A DNA stretch of 57,829 nucleotides from Chloroflexota bacterium. Lineage in GTDB: Bacteria; Chloroflexota; Anaerolineae; B4-G1. The position numbers and the translations under genes are program-made. The notes beneath the pieces are model-generated. The model was not told where the DNA came from. It worked only from the letters and a program-made list of their open reading frames with translations, and did not search any database. Within the stretch, counting starts at the first letter, position 1. Every line of letters starts with the position of its first letter. Of this stretch, positions 48,227-56,342 are shown in pieces. Where the stretch lies: contig JAAEPW010000741.1 in NCBI GenBank assembly GCA_024232355.1, positions 1 through 57,829 of the forward strand, written 5' to 3'.

Positions 48227-48647
48227 ACACGGCCAACTCCTAAAGCCCTACTCACTCCCCTGGTCGCCCCACGGCTGGCCCACGCTGCCGCCGGGCTGGA
48301 CGCCAGAACGCACAACCGAAATGCGGGGGGAGTTCTTGCTCTTGCAATCCGAGCAACCCGACACGTCCCCCTTTCTCTTGTGGCAGCAAATCGAGGCCGC
48401 CGAGGGCAAGCGCCTGCAAGCCGCCCGTCGTCCGTGGCCGGGGTGGGTTATGGTCCCGCACCCAAAGGCGGCGCTGGCGACCAGAGAGGACCGGCGTATC
48501 AGTCGGGCATACAAGGCGCTGTTCGTCAAGCTCAACCCGCAGTATGAAGACCTGCTGGCGGCGGGGAGACGACCGCCGTCGGGGGTGACGGTGAACCCGC
48601 CAGATGGGCGGTACAGGTTGAAAAATGGGAACATGGAACTCTGTTGA
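48210..48647 (+). CDS. Hypothetical protein, Pro/Arg-rich (accessory run)
   Basis: 145 residues from the ATG at 48210. Several Pro-Trp turns (PYSLPWSPHGWPTLPPGWTP) then helical. Ends CxxxP-like tail PDGRYRLKNGNMELC. Overlaps the next gene by 23 bases. No family. Confidence 0.5.
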   Translation: MNLLIEHGQLLKPYSLPWSPHGWPTLPPGWTPERTTEMRGEFLLLQSEQPDTSPFLLWQQIEAAEGKRLQAARRPWPGWVMVPHPKAALATREDRRISRAYKALFVKLNPQYEDLLAAGRRPPSGVTVNPPDGRYRLKNGNMELC

Positions 48648-48924
48648 CATAGATGGCCCGCGGGGCTTCATCCTTGCGCCGGGCGCTGGAACGTGCTCAT
48701 TAGAAATGAGCGGGCTAGAAGTCTTTGATCTGGGCGACCTCGTGACAATTTGGAGCGGCGGCTTTATTATTTTTTTCGGATATGTCATAGAGAGCGCGCC
48801 GGAGCGGCTTAAATTGCAATCGTATTTTTCGTTGGGCAATCGGTCGGTGTATGCGCCGTCGGGTGACCCGTGGAGCATTAGCTCTGACGATGTGCATGGG
48901 CGGATAGAGGAATTGAGAAAATGA
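48625..48924 (+). CDS. Hypothetical protein with a hydrophobic segment
   Basis: 99 residues. Beta-rich with a hydrophobic stretch LVTIWSGGFIIFFGYVI that may be a membrane span or a strand pair. The ATG lies within the previous gene. No family. Confidence 0.55.
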   Translation: MGTWNSVDIDGPRGFILAPGAGTCSLEMSGLEVFDLGDLVTIWSGGFIIFFGYVIESAPERLKLQSYFSLGNRSVYAPSGDPWSISSDDVHGRIEELRK

Positions 48925-49166
48925 CAATACATAAACCATCAGCGGCAGAAAGGGGTGCGTCTGTGTGGTACTACGACAAGTGGGGTGCTCTCATTGAATG
49001 CGATGCGACACCGCCCGCGCCATTGGCGTTTACGGTGAATGCTACGATTGTCGGTGACGCCTCACGGTTCATTGGGGCAATTGAGAGAGCATATAGCCGC
49101 CGCTGGCCCTGGATGGCGGTGCTGTTGACGCTGGCGATTATGGGAGTGGCGATACTATGCCAATAG
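48921..49166 (+). CDS. Tail-anchored small membrane protein A
   Basis: 81 residues with a single C-terminal span, WMAVLLTLAIMGVAILCQ. Shares with the next protein the final GVA(I/V)xCQ and the gene-junction design: the last codons overlap the next ATGCCA. The N-terminal part is globular and cytosolic by charge. No family. Confidence 0.6.
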   Translation: MTIHKPSAAERGASVWYYDKWGALIECDATPPAPLAFTVNATIVGDASRFIGAIERAYSRRWPWMAVLLTLAIMGVAILCQ

Positions 49167-49528
49167 AACCTAACGCTAGTCCGGACTTGCGAGATTATAA
49201 TAACAAAGTCGCGTCTATGGAAAAGGCCCTAAAGTCTTTGAAAGTTTCAGCCGACGGGGATTTGATGAGGGCAATCCCACGCTATGCGCCGCTTGTCAAG
49301 ACGGGTACTCTGCGCCCATCCTTTACAAGGGCTTTCACAGAGGCCACGAGAGAGGCACAGCGGAACACGGTGACCCTTGAGAGACTTGGGCGGGCCGTTG
49401 ATATATTCTTAGAAACCATGAGAAAAGTAGAGCCGTTGCTCTGGAGAATCGAACGACCGTATGTCCTGCGCAAGTGGGGCGTGGTGCTGACGCTGATAGT
49501 GGCAGGGGTGGCGGTGATATGCCAGTAA
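49157..49528 (+). CDS. Tail-anchored small membrane protein B
   Basis: 123 residues. Helical N-terminus (DYNNKVASMEKALKSLKVS) and a C-terminal span KWGVVLTLIVAGVAVICQ. The end is a diverged copy of the one in protein A. Overlaps neighbours by ten bases each. No family. Confidence 0.6.
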   Translation: MPIEPNASPDLRDYNNKVASMEKALKSLKVSADGDLMRAIPRYAPLVKTGTLRPSFTRAFTEATREAQRNTVTLERLGRAVDIFLETMRKVEPLLWRIERPYVLRKWGVVLTLIVAGVAVICQ

Positions 49529-49938
49529 AAGCAACCCATGACACCGTACAAGCCGGGCAAGATCACATCACGATGGAAGTCCGCATAAAGCGCGCTAGAG
49601 AGTTCGACGTGCGCCTGCGACTGGTGGCGCTGCTCTTGCGCGTGGTCAGTTGGATAGCGCCGCTCAGGGTTGTGGTCATTGGGCCAGAGAGCGAGAGCGC
49701 GCTCCTGCTCTACTGTCCCCACTGCGGCCAGGGCAGTGCCTACGCCATCCCCGACGATAGGCAGTTCTTCACGCCCCCTTGCCGCTATTGCAATCGGCAA
49801 TTTCTATGCCAGACCGACGATAGTGAAGCGGGGGCCAGCGTCGTCAAAGATCCGACTTGTGAGCACGGATGCGGGGACGTAGAGCCGTGGGGCTATGTGA
49901 TTAGCGCAGACTGCCCGGTGCATGAGGGTGAATTATGA
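49519..49938 (+). CDS. Zinc-binding protein with hydrophobic segment
   Basis: 139 residues from the ATG at 49519. RLRLVALLLRVVSWIAPLRV could be membrane-associated. CPHCGQG and CRYCNRQFLC form a zinc ribbon, and CEHGCGDV, CPVHEG add further Cys/His. No specific family. Confidence 0.6.
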   Translation: MPVKATHDTVQAGQDHITMEVRIKRAREFDVRLRLVALLLRVVSWIAPLRVVVIGPESESALLLYCPHCGQGSAYAIPDDRQFFTPPCRYCNRQFLCQTDDSEAGASVVKDPTCEHGCGDVEPWGYVISADCPVHEGEL

Positions 49939-49994
49939 GCGACAAGATCGAGAGACGCAAAAGGAGACAATCAAATGACAGAGATTTTTGGTAG
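49935..49994 (+). CDS. 19-residue basic peptide
   Basis: MSDKIERRKRRQSNDRDFW, a very basic peptide with an ATGA overlap to the gene before and overlapping the start of the next gene. It may be a translated linker that couples the two rather than a functional protein. Low certainty. Confidence 0.3.
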   Translation: MSDKIERRKRRQSNDRDFW

Positions 49995-50214
49995 ACTGTT
50001 TTTTGTTGGGGTAGAACCCCACCAAAGGCTAGGATTTGTTGAAAAGCACAAGCAAGAAATTGACAAATTGTATGCCGACAGAAGTATGGCGTCAAGCACC
50101 TGGATTGATGGGCGATATATTGAGTATCGCCCGAACGTCGGCAACTTTGACAGCGTTTTGGATTTGCCAGTAAGAATGCTTGTTGATAAAACAGAGCCGA
50201 TTATGGTGGAGTAG
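49975..50214 (+). CDS. Small hypothetical protein (accessory run)
   Basis: 79 residues, ATG preceded by AAAGGAGACAATCAA, an early-type ribosome site, unlike the neighbours. Contains FGRLFFVGVEPHQRLGFVEK and a helix. No family. Confidence 0.6.
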   Translation: MTEIFGRLFFVGVEPHQRLGFVEKHKQEIDKLYADRSMASSTWIDGRYIEYRPNVGNFDSVLDLPVRMLVDKTEPIMVE

Positions 50215-50230
50215 AAATGCGGGGTGAATT

Positions 50231-50467
50231 ATGACTGATAGACTCCGAGTTGACCGCAGGGGCTTTGTATTCTATCAGGGCGTACGTCTCCCAATTCGCT
50301 ATGAGGCGCGGTCCCTGGAATTTGTAATCAAGCACCCGGCGGACCGCCGCCGCCTGAAGTGCAAGCGCCTGAGCGTTCCGCTCGATGAGTTTCAAATGCT
50401 GGAGCGGCGACGGGTGGAGAGCTTTGGGGCACAGGAGAGGAGAACAGGCGATGATAACCCGGCGTAA
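50231..50467 (+). CDS. Small basic protein (accessory run)
   Basis: 78 residues, very basic (KHPADRRRLKCKRLSVPLDE). GGGTGAATT precedes the ATG. The end overlaps the Tat-signal gene by 17 bases. May bind nucleic acid; no family. Confidence 0.55.
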   Translation: MTDRLRVDRRGFVFYQGVRLPIRYEARSLEFVIKHPADRRRLKCKRLSVPLDEFQMLERRRVESFGAQERRTGDDNPA

Positions 50468-50693
50468 ATTTCTAAAACTATCCAGCAGTCTTGTGGGGCT
50501 GGTTGGCTTGTCCGGGTTACGAAGGCGACGAGACGTTGCCGCGCCCCCGTTGCCCCCCAAGCCCGGCGGCAGGGTTATCTTCGTTGATGGTAGCGACGAT
50601 GGCGCTGGCGACGATGATAACGACGGTCTAACGCCAGAAACGGCGGTTTTTTCCTGGGGTGGCGCAATGCGTATAGTTGACAAACAGGGCTAA
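50451..50693 (+). CDS. Short protein with twin-arginine signal and beta-helix start motif
   Basis: 80 residues from the ATG at 50451 after GGAGAGGAGAACAG. The first 25 residues, ITRRKFLKLSSSLVGLVG, form a twin-arginine (Tat) signal: RRxFLK, then a hydrophobic stretch. The rest, VIFVDGSDDGAGDDDNDGLT then PETAVFSW, matches the first turn of beta-helix proteins, as in the two others in this genome, but then stops. A truncated secreted beta-helix protein is likely. Phage Tat signals are rare. A promoter overlaps the last codons. Confidence 0.65.
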   Translation: MITRRKFLKLSSSLVGLVGLSGLRRRRDVAAPPLPPKPGGRVIFVDGSDDGAGDDDNDGLTPETAVFSWGGAMRIVDKQG

Positions 50694-50706
50694 AATGTGA
50701 TATACT
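50677..50706 (+). promoter_or_regulatory. Strong promoter of the capsid block
   Basis: TTGACA (50677-50682), 18 bases, TATACT (50701-50706). Same boxes and spacing as the promoter at 13012. The start is expected near 50713, at the first arm of the structured RNA. It lies within the end of the Tat-signal gene. Confidence 0.9.
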
Positions 50707-50712
50707 TACTCT

Positions 50713-51019
50713 AATAAATGCGGTAAGGCAGTGAAGGAAAACTGCGGGAGTGGAGACGCCTCAAAGCCCCGGCGCGCCTCCCCCAAGAGGATCGCTTGGG
50801 GGAGTATGGCCCGCCGTTCGATTCGGTAAGCCGCATTGTTAAAAATCTAGTTCCCTTGTGGGGGCGGCGCTTCGAGCGCATACAAGAGCGGGTAGCCCGG
50901 CGGGGTCCGTAAAACTGAGGCGAGAGCCAAAGCGCCCGCGCCACGAGGGAACTAGAAACAACTAAAAAACAACCAGCGCCTAAGCGCCAGTAGTCTAGCA
51001 ATAGACACTGGCGCTTTTT
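50713..51019 (+). ncRNA. Structured ~310-nt leader or stand-alone RNA
   Basis: No gene for 343 bases. Domain 1 is closed by AATGCGG (50717-50723) and CCGCATT (50831-50837) and contains GCAGT/ACTGC (50728-50745) and CTCCCCCAAG (50778-50787) with CTTGGGGGAG (50795-50804). Domain 2 is closed by CTAGTTCCCT (50847-50856) with AGGGAACTAG (50946-50955), 10 bp perfect, with further GC pairing inside. A terminator ends it. Promoter, structured RNA, terminator and late genes resemble the lambda late leader controlled by antitermination, but a packaging or regulatory RNA is also possible. Confidence 0.75.
50983..51019 (+). terminator. Intrinsic terminator before the capsid genes
   Basis: AGCGCCAGT (50983-50991), 15-base loop, ACTGGCGCT (51007-51015), then TTTTTGCG. 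The left arm can also pair with the preceding CAGCGC-type sequence (CCAGCGCC at 50973-50980 against GGCGCT), so an alternative antiterminating hairpin is possible. The first capsid-block gene starts 17 bases later. Confidence 0.8.
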
Positions 51020-51036
51020 GCGTTTCGGGAGACTGT

Positions 51037-51498
51037 ATGAACACTCACCCACCAGGCTATATAAACTCCGTCGTCCTGCGAGTAAGCGCGGCGCTGAATG
51101 GCGCTGGCGCATGGGACGCTGCCCCCGTCGAATCCTCTAGCGCCTTTGCTCAAGTTCTCACGCTGGCATTTACCTACACGCGAGGCGGCGCGGCTGGCGC
51201 GTTTGACTGGCAGCTATGGGTGTCGCCTTACTCCGTGGCTGCGAATGTCCCCGCCGGTGCGCAGGAATGGGAAAGCCAGAGCGTGTACGCAGGGGGCTTG
51301 CTCGTTGCGGGGGCCGACACGCAAAGCAGAGTACAACGCGAATATCAAACCTATCAAGCGACGGGTGCGGCGGTCGAGGCATTCGCCTATATGCCCATCG
51401 TACTCGATGGCACTATCGAGCGTATCAGGGTCAGGGCCAGGGAGAGCGGCAACTTGGGCGCGCCCGGCACTTTGCAAATCACGGGGGTAATGAAGTAA
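51037..51498 (+). CDS. Virion-associated protein, probably beta-sandwich
   Basis: 153 residues, ATG preceded by CGGGAGACTGT. Ser/Ala/Gly-rich, all-beta (AFAQVLTLAFTYTRGGAAGA, DWQLWVSPYS, LDGTIERIRVRARES). First gene after the leader RNA and just before a beta-helix protein, with which it may form a fibre or decoration. No family. Confidence 0.6.
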   Translation: MNTHPPGYINSVVLRVSAALNGAGAWDAAPVESSSAFAQVLTLAFTYTRGGAAGAFDWQLWVSPYSVAANVPAGAQEWESQSVYAGGLLVAGADTQSRVQREYQTYQATGAAVEAFAYMPIVLDGTIERIRVRARESGNLGAPGTLQITGVMK

Positions 51499-52703
51499 TG
51501 CAAGGAATTGCTCCAGGCGTGACGCAGGTCGCCCAATCTGACATATTCGGTCTATTATTCATTCCAAAATTCGGCGGTAGAACCTGGTACGTGGACGCCG
51601 GAGTAGTAGCGAGCGGCAACGGCTGGACGCCCGCGAGCGCATTCCTGACGATTGGCGAGGGAATAGCAGCGGCAAGCGCGGGCGATGCAATCAGCGTCAA
51701 ACAGGGCGCGTACACAGAAGACAACGACCTGGCGCTTGACGGCCTGGAGCTATGGGCCGAGATCGGCGCAATCATGATCGGGACATTGACCGTGAGCGGC
51801 AACGCCTGCCGGGTCAGGGGCCTAGTGGTTTCGCCGGTTGGGGCGGTCGGCATTGCGGTCACGGGCGACTATTCCATAATCGAGGACACCAGTGTCGTAG
51901 GAACGCCTACCACAGCATTCGACATCGACGGTAGCTATCTTGGGGTACAACGATGCCGAGCCGTTGGCTACACGGTGACGGCCTACGACGTTGCAACCCC
52001 GCAAGTTCATCTATACCGCTGTGTGGCACAAGGCGCAGATACGGCAACGCGGGGATTTTATTTTTCCAACGCCGCCGCTGACGGTTGTTTGGTCGAAACG
52101 TGTCAATCTGTTGGAAATACAATATCTGGCTATGCAACAGTTACGGGTGTCAAGGACATCACTTTCTATTATTGCTCAAGCGGCAGTGAGGATGGCCCGA
52201 AGGTAGACGCCGACGATGCGTGCGCGTGGCCCGGCTATGCGTTCGATGACCACTTGCACAAATCTGTGACACTCGATGGATCGGGAACGTATAATCTATT
52301 CCAGGTCACGGGCGTAGTACGCATTGATTTTATTTACGCCATTGTCGAAACCGCAACACCGGCGAATACAACAGCCGCCAGCTTGCAGCTATTCCCCGCA
52401 GGCGGCGCGGCCATCCAATTGACAAGTTTGGCCGGGTCTAACATCAGCAGTTTACCGGCGGGAACTATGATAAGCAAGGGGCAGGCAGCGGCGGCGGCAA
52501 TTGACGTATCGGACAGCACGCTTGGATTTGTAGAAGAACAGGTTGGTTTCATATTCGCTCGTTTCTCCGTTGGGCAAAAGACCGGCGGCATTGCGACGTA
52601 CATCAGATTAAATGTCACAGAGGCCGCCCCGCTTGGCGGCGTGCTACATTTTACCTGCGAGTGGAAACCGTTGAGCGATGACGGAAATTTGGTGGCGGTA
52701 TAA
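51498..52703 (+). CDS. Right-handed beta-helix protein of the head module (A)
   Basis: 401 residues, TAATG overlap with the previous gene. RTWYVDAGVVASGNGWTPAS then AFLTIGEGIAAASAGDAISV is the usual start of parallel beta-helix proteins; rungs such as NACRVRGLVVSPVGAV, GDYSIIEDTSVVG and LYRCVAQGAD follow to about residue 240. The C-terminal 150 residues form a separate beta-sandwich-like domain (VTLDGSGTYNLFQVTG). Probably a head-borne fibre or sugar-binding decoration. Confidence 0.7.
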   Translation: MQGIAPGVTQVAQSDIFGLLFIPKFGGRTWYVDAGVVASGNGWTPASAFLTIGEGIAAASAGDAISVKQGAYTEDNDLALDGLELWAEIGAIMIGTLTVSGNACRVRGLVVSPVGAVGIAVTGDYSIIEDTSVVGTPTTAFDIDGSYLGVQRCRAVGYTVTAYDVATPQVHLYRCVAQGADTATRGFYFSNAAADGCLVETCQSVGNTISGYATVTGVKDITFYYCSSGSEDGPKVDADDACAWPGYAFDDHLHKSVTLDGSGTYNLFQVTGVVRIDFIYAIVETATPANTTAASLQLFPAGGAAIQLTSLAGSNISSLPAGTMISKGQAAAAAIDVSDSTLGFVEEQVGFIFARFSVGQKTGGIATYIRLNVTEAAPLGGVLHFTCEWKPLSDDGNLVAV

Positions 52704-54550
52704 TGCCATATTCAGGACCGGGCGACAAAAGTCTACCCTCAAACGTTCTGGCCCTATCGTCGGACGAACGCGCCCGATGGGTCAATATCTGGAATTCGGC
52801 CTTTAGGCGGTGCGAGGAAAAGAACACGGGTGACTGCGAGGCCGTCGCGTTCCGAGCGGCCAACGGTGTGCTATTCGAGGGCATGGCTCTGTTTACGCCC
52901 CCCGTCGAGATGGGGCGCGAGGGGGCCTTGTCGGCTCGTGGGGTGCGGCAGTTGGCCGAGACCGGCAACCGATGGGCGCAAAAGATTGCGGCCAAGCTGG
53001 ATCGGTGGAGTGAGGTGAAAATGCTGACAGAAGTGACAAAGACCGTGAGCGGCAAGGCGCGATCGGCTGGCGATTTCCTGGTTGTCGAGGATCCCGAAAA
53101 AACGAGCACCTGGCACTTGCCCGTCAAGGTCAACGGAAAGCCCGACCGGCGCTTGATGGGAGCGGCCAAAGCGGCCCTGACATCAGCGGGCGGCTACCGT
53201 GGGCAAAGGTATGCAGGGCCAGACAAGGCAAAGGCGACCGCGAAACTCAAGGCGATGTACAAGGCTGAAGACATGCCCTGGACGACTGCCAGCGAGGGAG
53301 CGCCAGTCTCGGAGATGTTTGGCGACGGAATGATGCCCCCCGTCATCTTTGGCGGACCGACGACCTTTGCTGATTTGCAAGCCGCCGAGGAAGCCAGCGA
53401 GGCCGCCGACCATGTGCGCACACTCACCTATCAATTTCAGTCCCTCGTAGTCAACATTATGACCGGGGACGATGACGACAAGGTGGCGGCGGTCGAGACC
53501 CTGGCGGCTGAGTTCGTGGCTCTGATCCGGGAGACGTTAGACGAAGCGGTAACAGAGGCCGTCAACCTGGGCGAGAGTTCCGACTTGCACGCCGACGGGG
53601 CAGCCGTCGAGGTCGCCCGTGACGCCACCGAGGCCGATCTGAGCGAGGCGGGCGTACAGGCAGCCGAGAACGGACGCCGCGCCCCGGTCGTGGTAAAGTT
53701 TCGCATTCTCAACCCTGGACCCGGCAACAAGCGGGACGGCCATTACTACCCCGCCAGCGTGCTAGAGCGCGACATACACGTATTCGGCGGCGTTGACGTT
53801 TTCGCCACGGACCACAAGGAGCCAGAGCGCAGCGAGCGTACAAAGGTCGGGCGCGTGCTGGAATGCCCAAATGGCTTTATGGAGAACGGAGCGCCCACCG
53901 CAGATGTCATTATTTACGACCCCTACCAGGCTGAAAAGGTGCGCAACCGCAACGACGCCGGAGAACTGGCAACGCTGGAGTGCTCCATATTCGGCAACGG
54001 GCGCGCAAAGAAGGGCGAGATTGACGGCCACGAGTACAAGGTGGTCGAGGCCCTCACGAAGGGCATTTTTGTAGAGCTTGTATCAAAAGCGGGCGCAGGC
54101 GGACAGGCGCTCCAATTAAGCGAGGGAGCTATGGAAAACGAAAAGGACGAAAAAGATGAGAACGCCGAATTGGAAGAGGTCACGATAGAGGAAGATGCTG
54201 CGCAAGCGCCGCCGTCGCAAGATGACGACTCGCAAGAGACTGACCCTGCCGAGACCGAACCCAAACCAGTGACGATGCTAGAGGCCGATGCCGTGACGGC
54301 AACGTTGGCCGAGTCAAACCTGCCGACGGCATTCAAGGCGGCGTTGTCGGTAGCCGAGTACGCCGACGATGAGGCGCTGCAGGGCGCTATTGCCGAGGCC
54401 GTCGCAGAGGTAAAGGCGCTGACGGGTAGCGGGCAACCGTTTGCTCAAGGCGTATCGGAGACAATCGAGGCTACCCGGTTGTCTGAAGTCGAAATAGAAA
54501 AACGCCACACGGAAGGGTATGACAAGATCATGCGCAGCGTGGGGTTGTAA
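52703..54550 (+). CDS. ChaB domain, prohead protease and scaffold fusion
   Basis: 615 residues. Residues 1-60 (LPSNVLALSSDERARWVNIW, then NSAFRRCEE) match the ChaB domain. Residues about 335-465 (VVKFRILNPGPGNKRDGHYY, FGGVDVFATDHKEPERSERT, TKVGRVLECPNGFM) look like the protease core of the prohead protease class, with His in ATDHKEP as a catalytic candidate. From 470 on it is acidic and helical (MENEKDEKDENAELEEVTIE), like a scaffold. The internal VTKTVSGKARSAGDFLVVED part is unassigned. It would guide and then cleave the capsid precursor. Confidence 0.7.
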   Translation: MPYSGPGDKSLPSNVLALSSDERARWVNIWNSAFRRCEEKNTGDCEAVAFRAANGVLFEGMALFTPPVEMGREGALSARGVRQLAETGNRWAQKIAAKLDRWSEVKMLTEVTKTVSGKARSAGDFLVVEDPEKTSTWHLPVKVNGKPDRRLMGAAKAALTSAGGYRGQRYAGPDKAKATAKLKAMYKAEDMPWTTASEGAPVSEMFGDGMMPPVIFGGPTTFADLQAAEEASEAADHVRTLTYQFQSLVVNIMTGDDDDKVAAVETLAAEFVALIRETLDEAVTEAVNLGESSDLHADGAAVEVARDATEADLSEAGVQAAENGRRAPVVVKFRILNPGPGNKRDGHYYPASVLERDIHVFGGVDVFATDHKEPERSERTKVGRVLECPNGFMENGAPTADVIIYDPYQAEKVRNRNDAGELATLECSIFGNGRAKKGEIDGHEYKVVEALTKGIFVELVSKAGAGGQALQLSEGAMENEKDEKDENAELEEVTIEEDAAQAPPSQDDDSQETDPAETEPKPVTMLEADAVTATLAESNLPTAFKAALSVAEYADDEALQGAIAEAVAEVKALTGSGQPFAQGVSETIEATRLSEVEIEKRHTEGYDKIMRSVGL

Positions 54551-54561
54551 GGAGTAATAAG

Positions 54562-55161
54562 ATGACGGCAGAATTTCAAGGACATCCGTATCAGCAATCG
54601 AGCGAGCCGCTGACTACTATTGACGCGCTGGAGTCGGACATCTGGCCCGTCGATGACAACAGCGGCAGCGGTACAAAGGACGCCATCGGTATCGGGCTAC
54701 ACCCCGTCATTGCCCTCGGTGGCCGCACGGCAGCGGACGGGCGACCGCTCAACATGACGGGCGTCGTCGTGTCGTATGTCGCAGGATTGACGACGGCAAC
54801 CGGGCGTGTGGAAGTCAACATTGCGGACGGCACACATGTCTACAACTGGGTGGCGAACGTGCTAACCTACGCCGACCAGGCCCCCGCCACTTTTGAGCAA
54901 GCGCCAGTTCCGGGCCAGCCCGTTTACGTTGACGATAGTGCCAGCCTGGCTGAGGGCGTGACGCTCTCGATGTCGCCCTTGAGTCAAGCGGGCCTGCGCA
55001 ATCCCCTGGCGGGCTACCTGTGGTACGCCCAGGACGAAATGCCTGACATCGCCTTCGGTGGCGCACGGGCGGCGTCTACTTTTGATAATTCTCTGGCGAA
55101 CTCGTTGGTACAGCAACGCTACTGCGTGGTGCTGGTCAACGCCGCCCGCGAATTGGCGTAA
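54562..55161 (+). CDS. Capsid decoration/stabilisation protein candidate
   Basis: 199 residues directly upstream of the major capsid gene, ATG preceded by AAGGAGTAATAAG. Pro/Gly rich and all beta (GQPVYVDDSASLAEGVTLSM), similar in layout to DUF2190-type decoration proteins. The function rests on position and composition. Confidence 0.6.
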   Translation: MTAEFQGHPYQQSSEPLTTIDALESDIWPVDDNSGSGTKDAIGIGLHPVIALGGRTAADGRPLNMTGVVVSYVAGLTTATGRVEVNIADGTHVYNWVANVLTYADQAPATFEQAPVPGQPVYVDDSASLAEGVTLSMSPLSQAGLRNPLAGYLWYAQDEMPDIAFGGARAASTFDNSLANSLVQQRYCVVLVNAARELA

Positions 55162-55175
55162 AGGAGTTTGAGACA

Positions 55176-56330
55176 ATGAGTAAAATAATCTATGCACTGA
55201 AGGAAATCCGCAAAAACCAACTGGCGACAATGGCCGAACGAGAACCAGGGCAACGGCAGCTTTACGACAAGCGCATCGCTGAGGTTGGCGACAAGTTCGA
55301 CTTTCTGAGCCAATCGCTGCGCGGCATTGGTCGCACGGCCCGTGTCGAGCAAGTCCAGGAAGTAATGACCAGCGGCGATTTCACCTATGCCATCCAGGAG
55401 TTTGTGCAGCGCCAGGCGCTACCAGGCTACCAACGGCAAGCATTCGCTTTTGAGCCATTGGTCAAAAACGAGTTCAACCTGCCCAACTACTTGCCGGTCT
55501 ATCGCTACCAGAACCGGGCCGGCGTCGATGATCTGGAACTCGTGAACGAGAAAGGCCAGGCGCGACCCGGCTACGTCACCGATGCTGTGAAACGCATACT
55601 CCAGGTGTGGCGCTGGGAAAAGCAGTTTGACTTTTCTCACGAGGCCCTGGTAAACGACGACATCGGCTACTTCAACAACACAGCGGAAATGATGGGTCAG
55701 GCAGCCCGGCGCACGCTCGAAAAATACGTGAGCCGGATGTACACCAACGCCGTGAGTATCGCCCGTCTCGTGGCCCTGGGCGCAAACTTTAGCACCACGG
55801 GACGCCTGACGACCGCCAACATCTCGGTAGCTCGCATGGCATTCGGCCAACGGGTAGACACGCGCAACGAGCCGATTAACGTTGACTTGACCTATATCGT
55901 TTACCACAGCGGCCTAGAGGACACGGTGAAGACGATCCAGAACAGCACCCTGGTCCCTGAATTGGCGACCAACGCCGTGAACGTGGTGCGCGGGTCTTTC
56001 GTCGGGATCAAGGATCCCTACATCGTTGGGGTCGCGCCAAACCTGCCCTGGTGGGCGATGACTAATCCGAATTCGAACCAGAACGTGATTTCTATCGTTC
56101 TGGCACGGCGGTCGGGGATGCCCGGTCCGCTTATCCTGCGGCGCATTTCTGACATCGGCGCGGTGACTTCGTTGCTCGGTCCCAGCACGCCCGTTGACCC
56201 AATCATGGGCGACTTTGAGACCGGCAACATCGTCGTGAAAGCCGTCGATGTGTTCGGGACTTACGTCGACGGCACGCAAGGCAACCTATTCGACACGAAC
56301 GGCGCGTATTACAGCGACGGGACCGTATAG
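55176..56330 (+). CDS. Major capsid protein (HK97-fold)
   Basis: 384 residues. ATG preceded by AAAGGAGTTTGAGAC. FTYAIQEFVQRQALPGYQRQ, LQVWRWEKQFDFSHEALVND and GYFNNTAEMMGQAARRTLEK describe the E-loop to spine-helix path of HK97-fold coat proteins; the C-terminal SLLGPSTPVDPIMGDFETGN and IVVKAVDVFGTYVDGTQG is the P-domain/A-domain end. Position after protease-scaffold and decoration gene supports this. The first 50 residues could be a cleaved delta domain. Confidence 0.85.
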   Translation: MSKIIYALKEIRKNQLATMAEREPGQRQLYDKRIAEVGDKFDFLSQSLRGIGRTARVEQVQEVMTSGDFTYAIQEFVQRQALPGYQRQAFAFEPLVKNEFNLPNYLPVYRYQNRAGVDDLELVNEKGQARPGYVTDAVKRILQVWRWEKQFDFSHEALVNDDIGYFNNTAEMMGQAARRTLEKYVSRMYTNAVSIARLVALGANFSTTGRLTTANISVARMAFGQRVDTRNEPINVDLTYIVYHSGLEDTVKTIQNSTLVPELATNAVNVVRGSFVGIKDPYIVGVAPNLPWWAMTNPNSNQNVISIVLARRSGMPGPLILRRISDIGAVTSLLGPSTPVDPIMGDFETGNIVVKAVDVFGTYVDGTQGNLFDTNGAYYSDGTV

Positions 56331-56342
56331 AGAGGTGATTTT

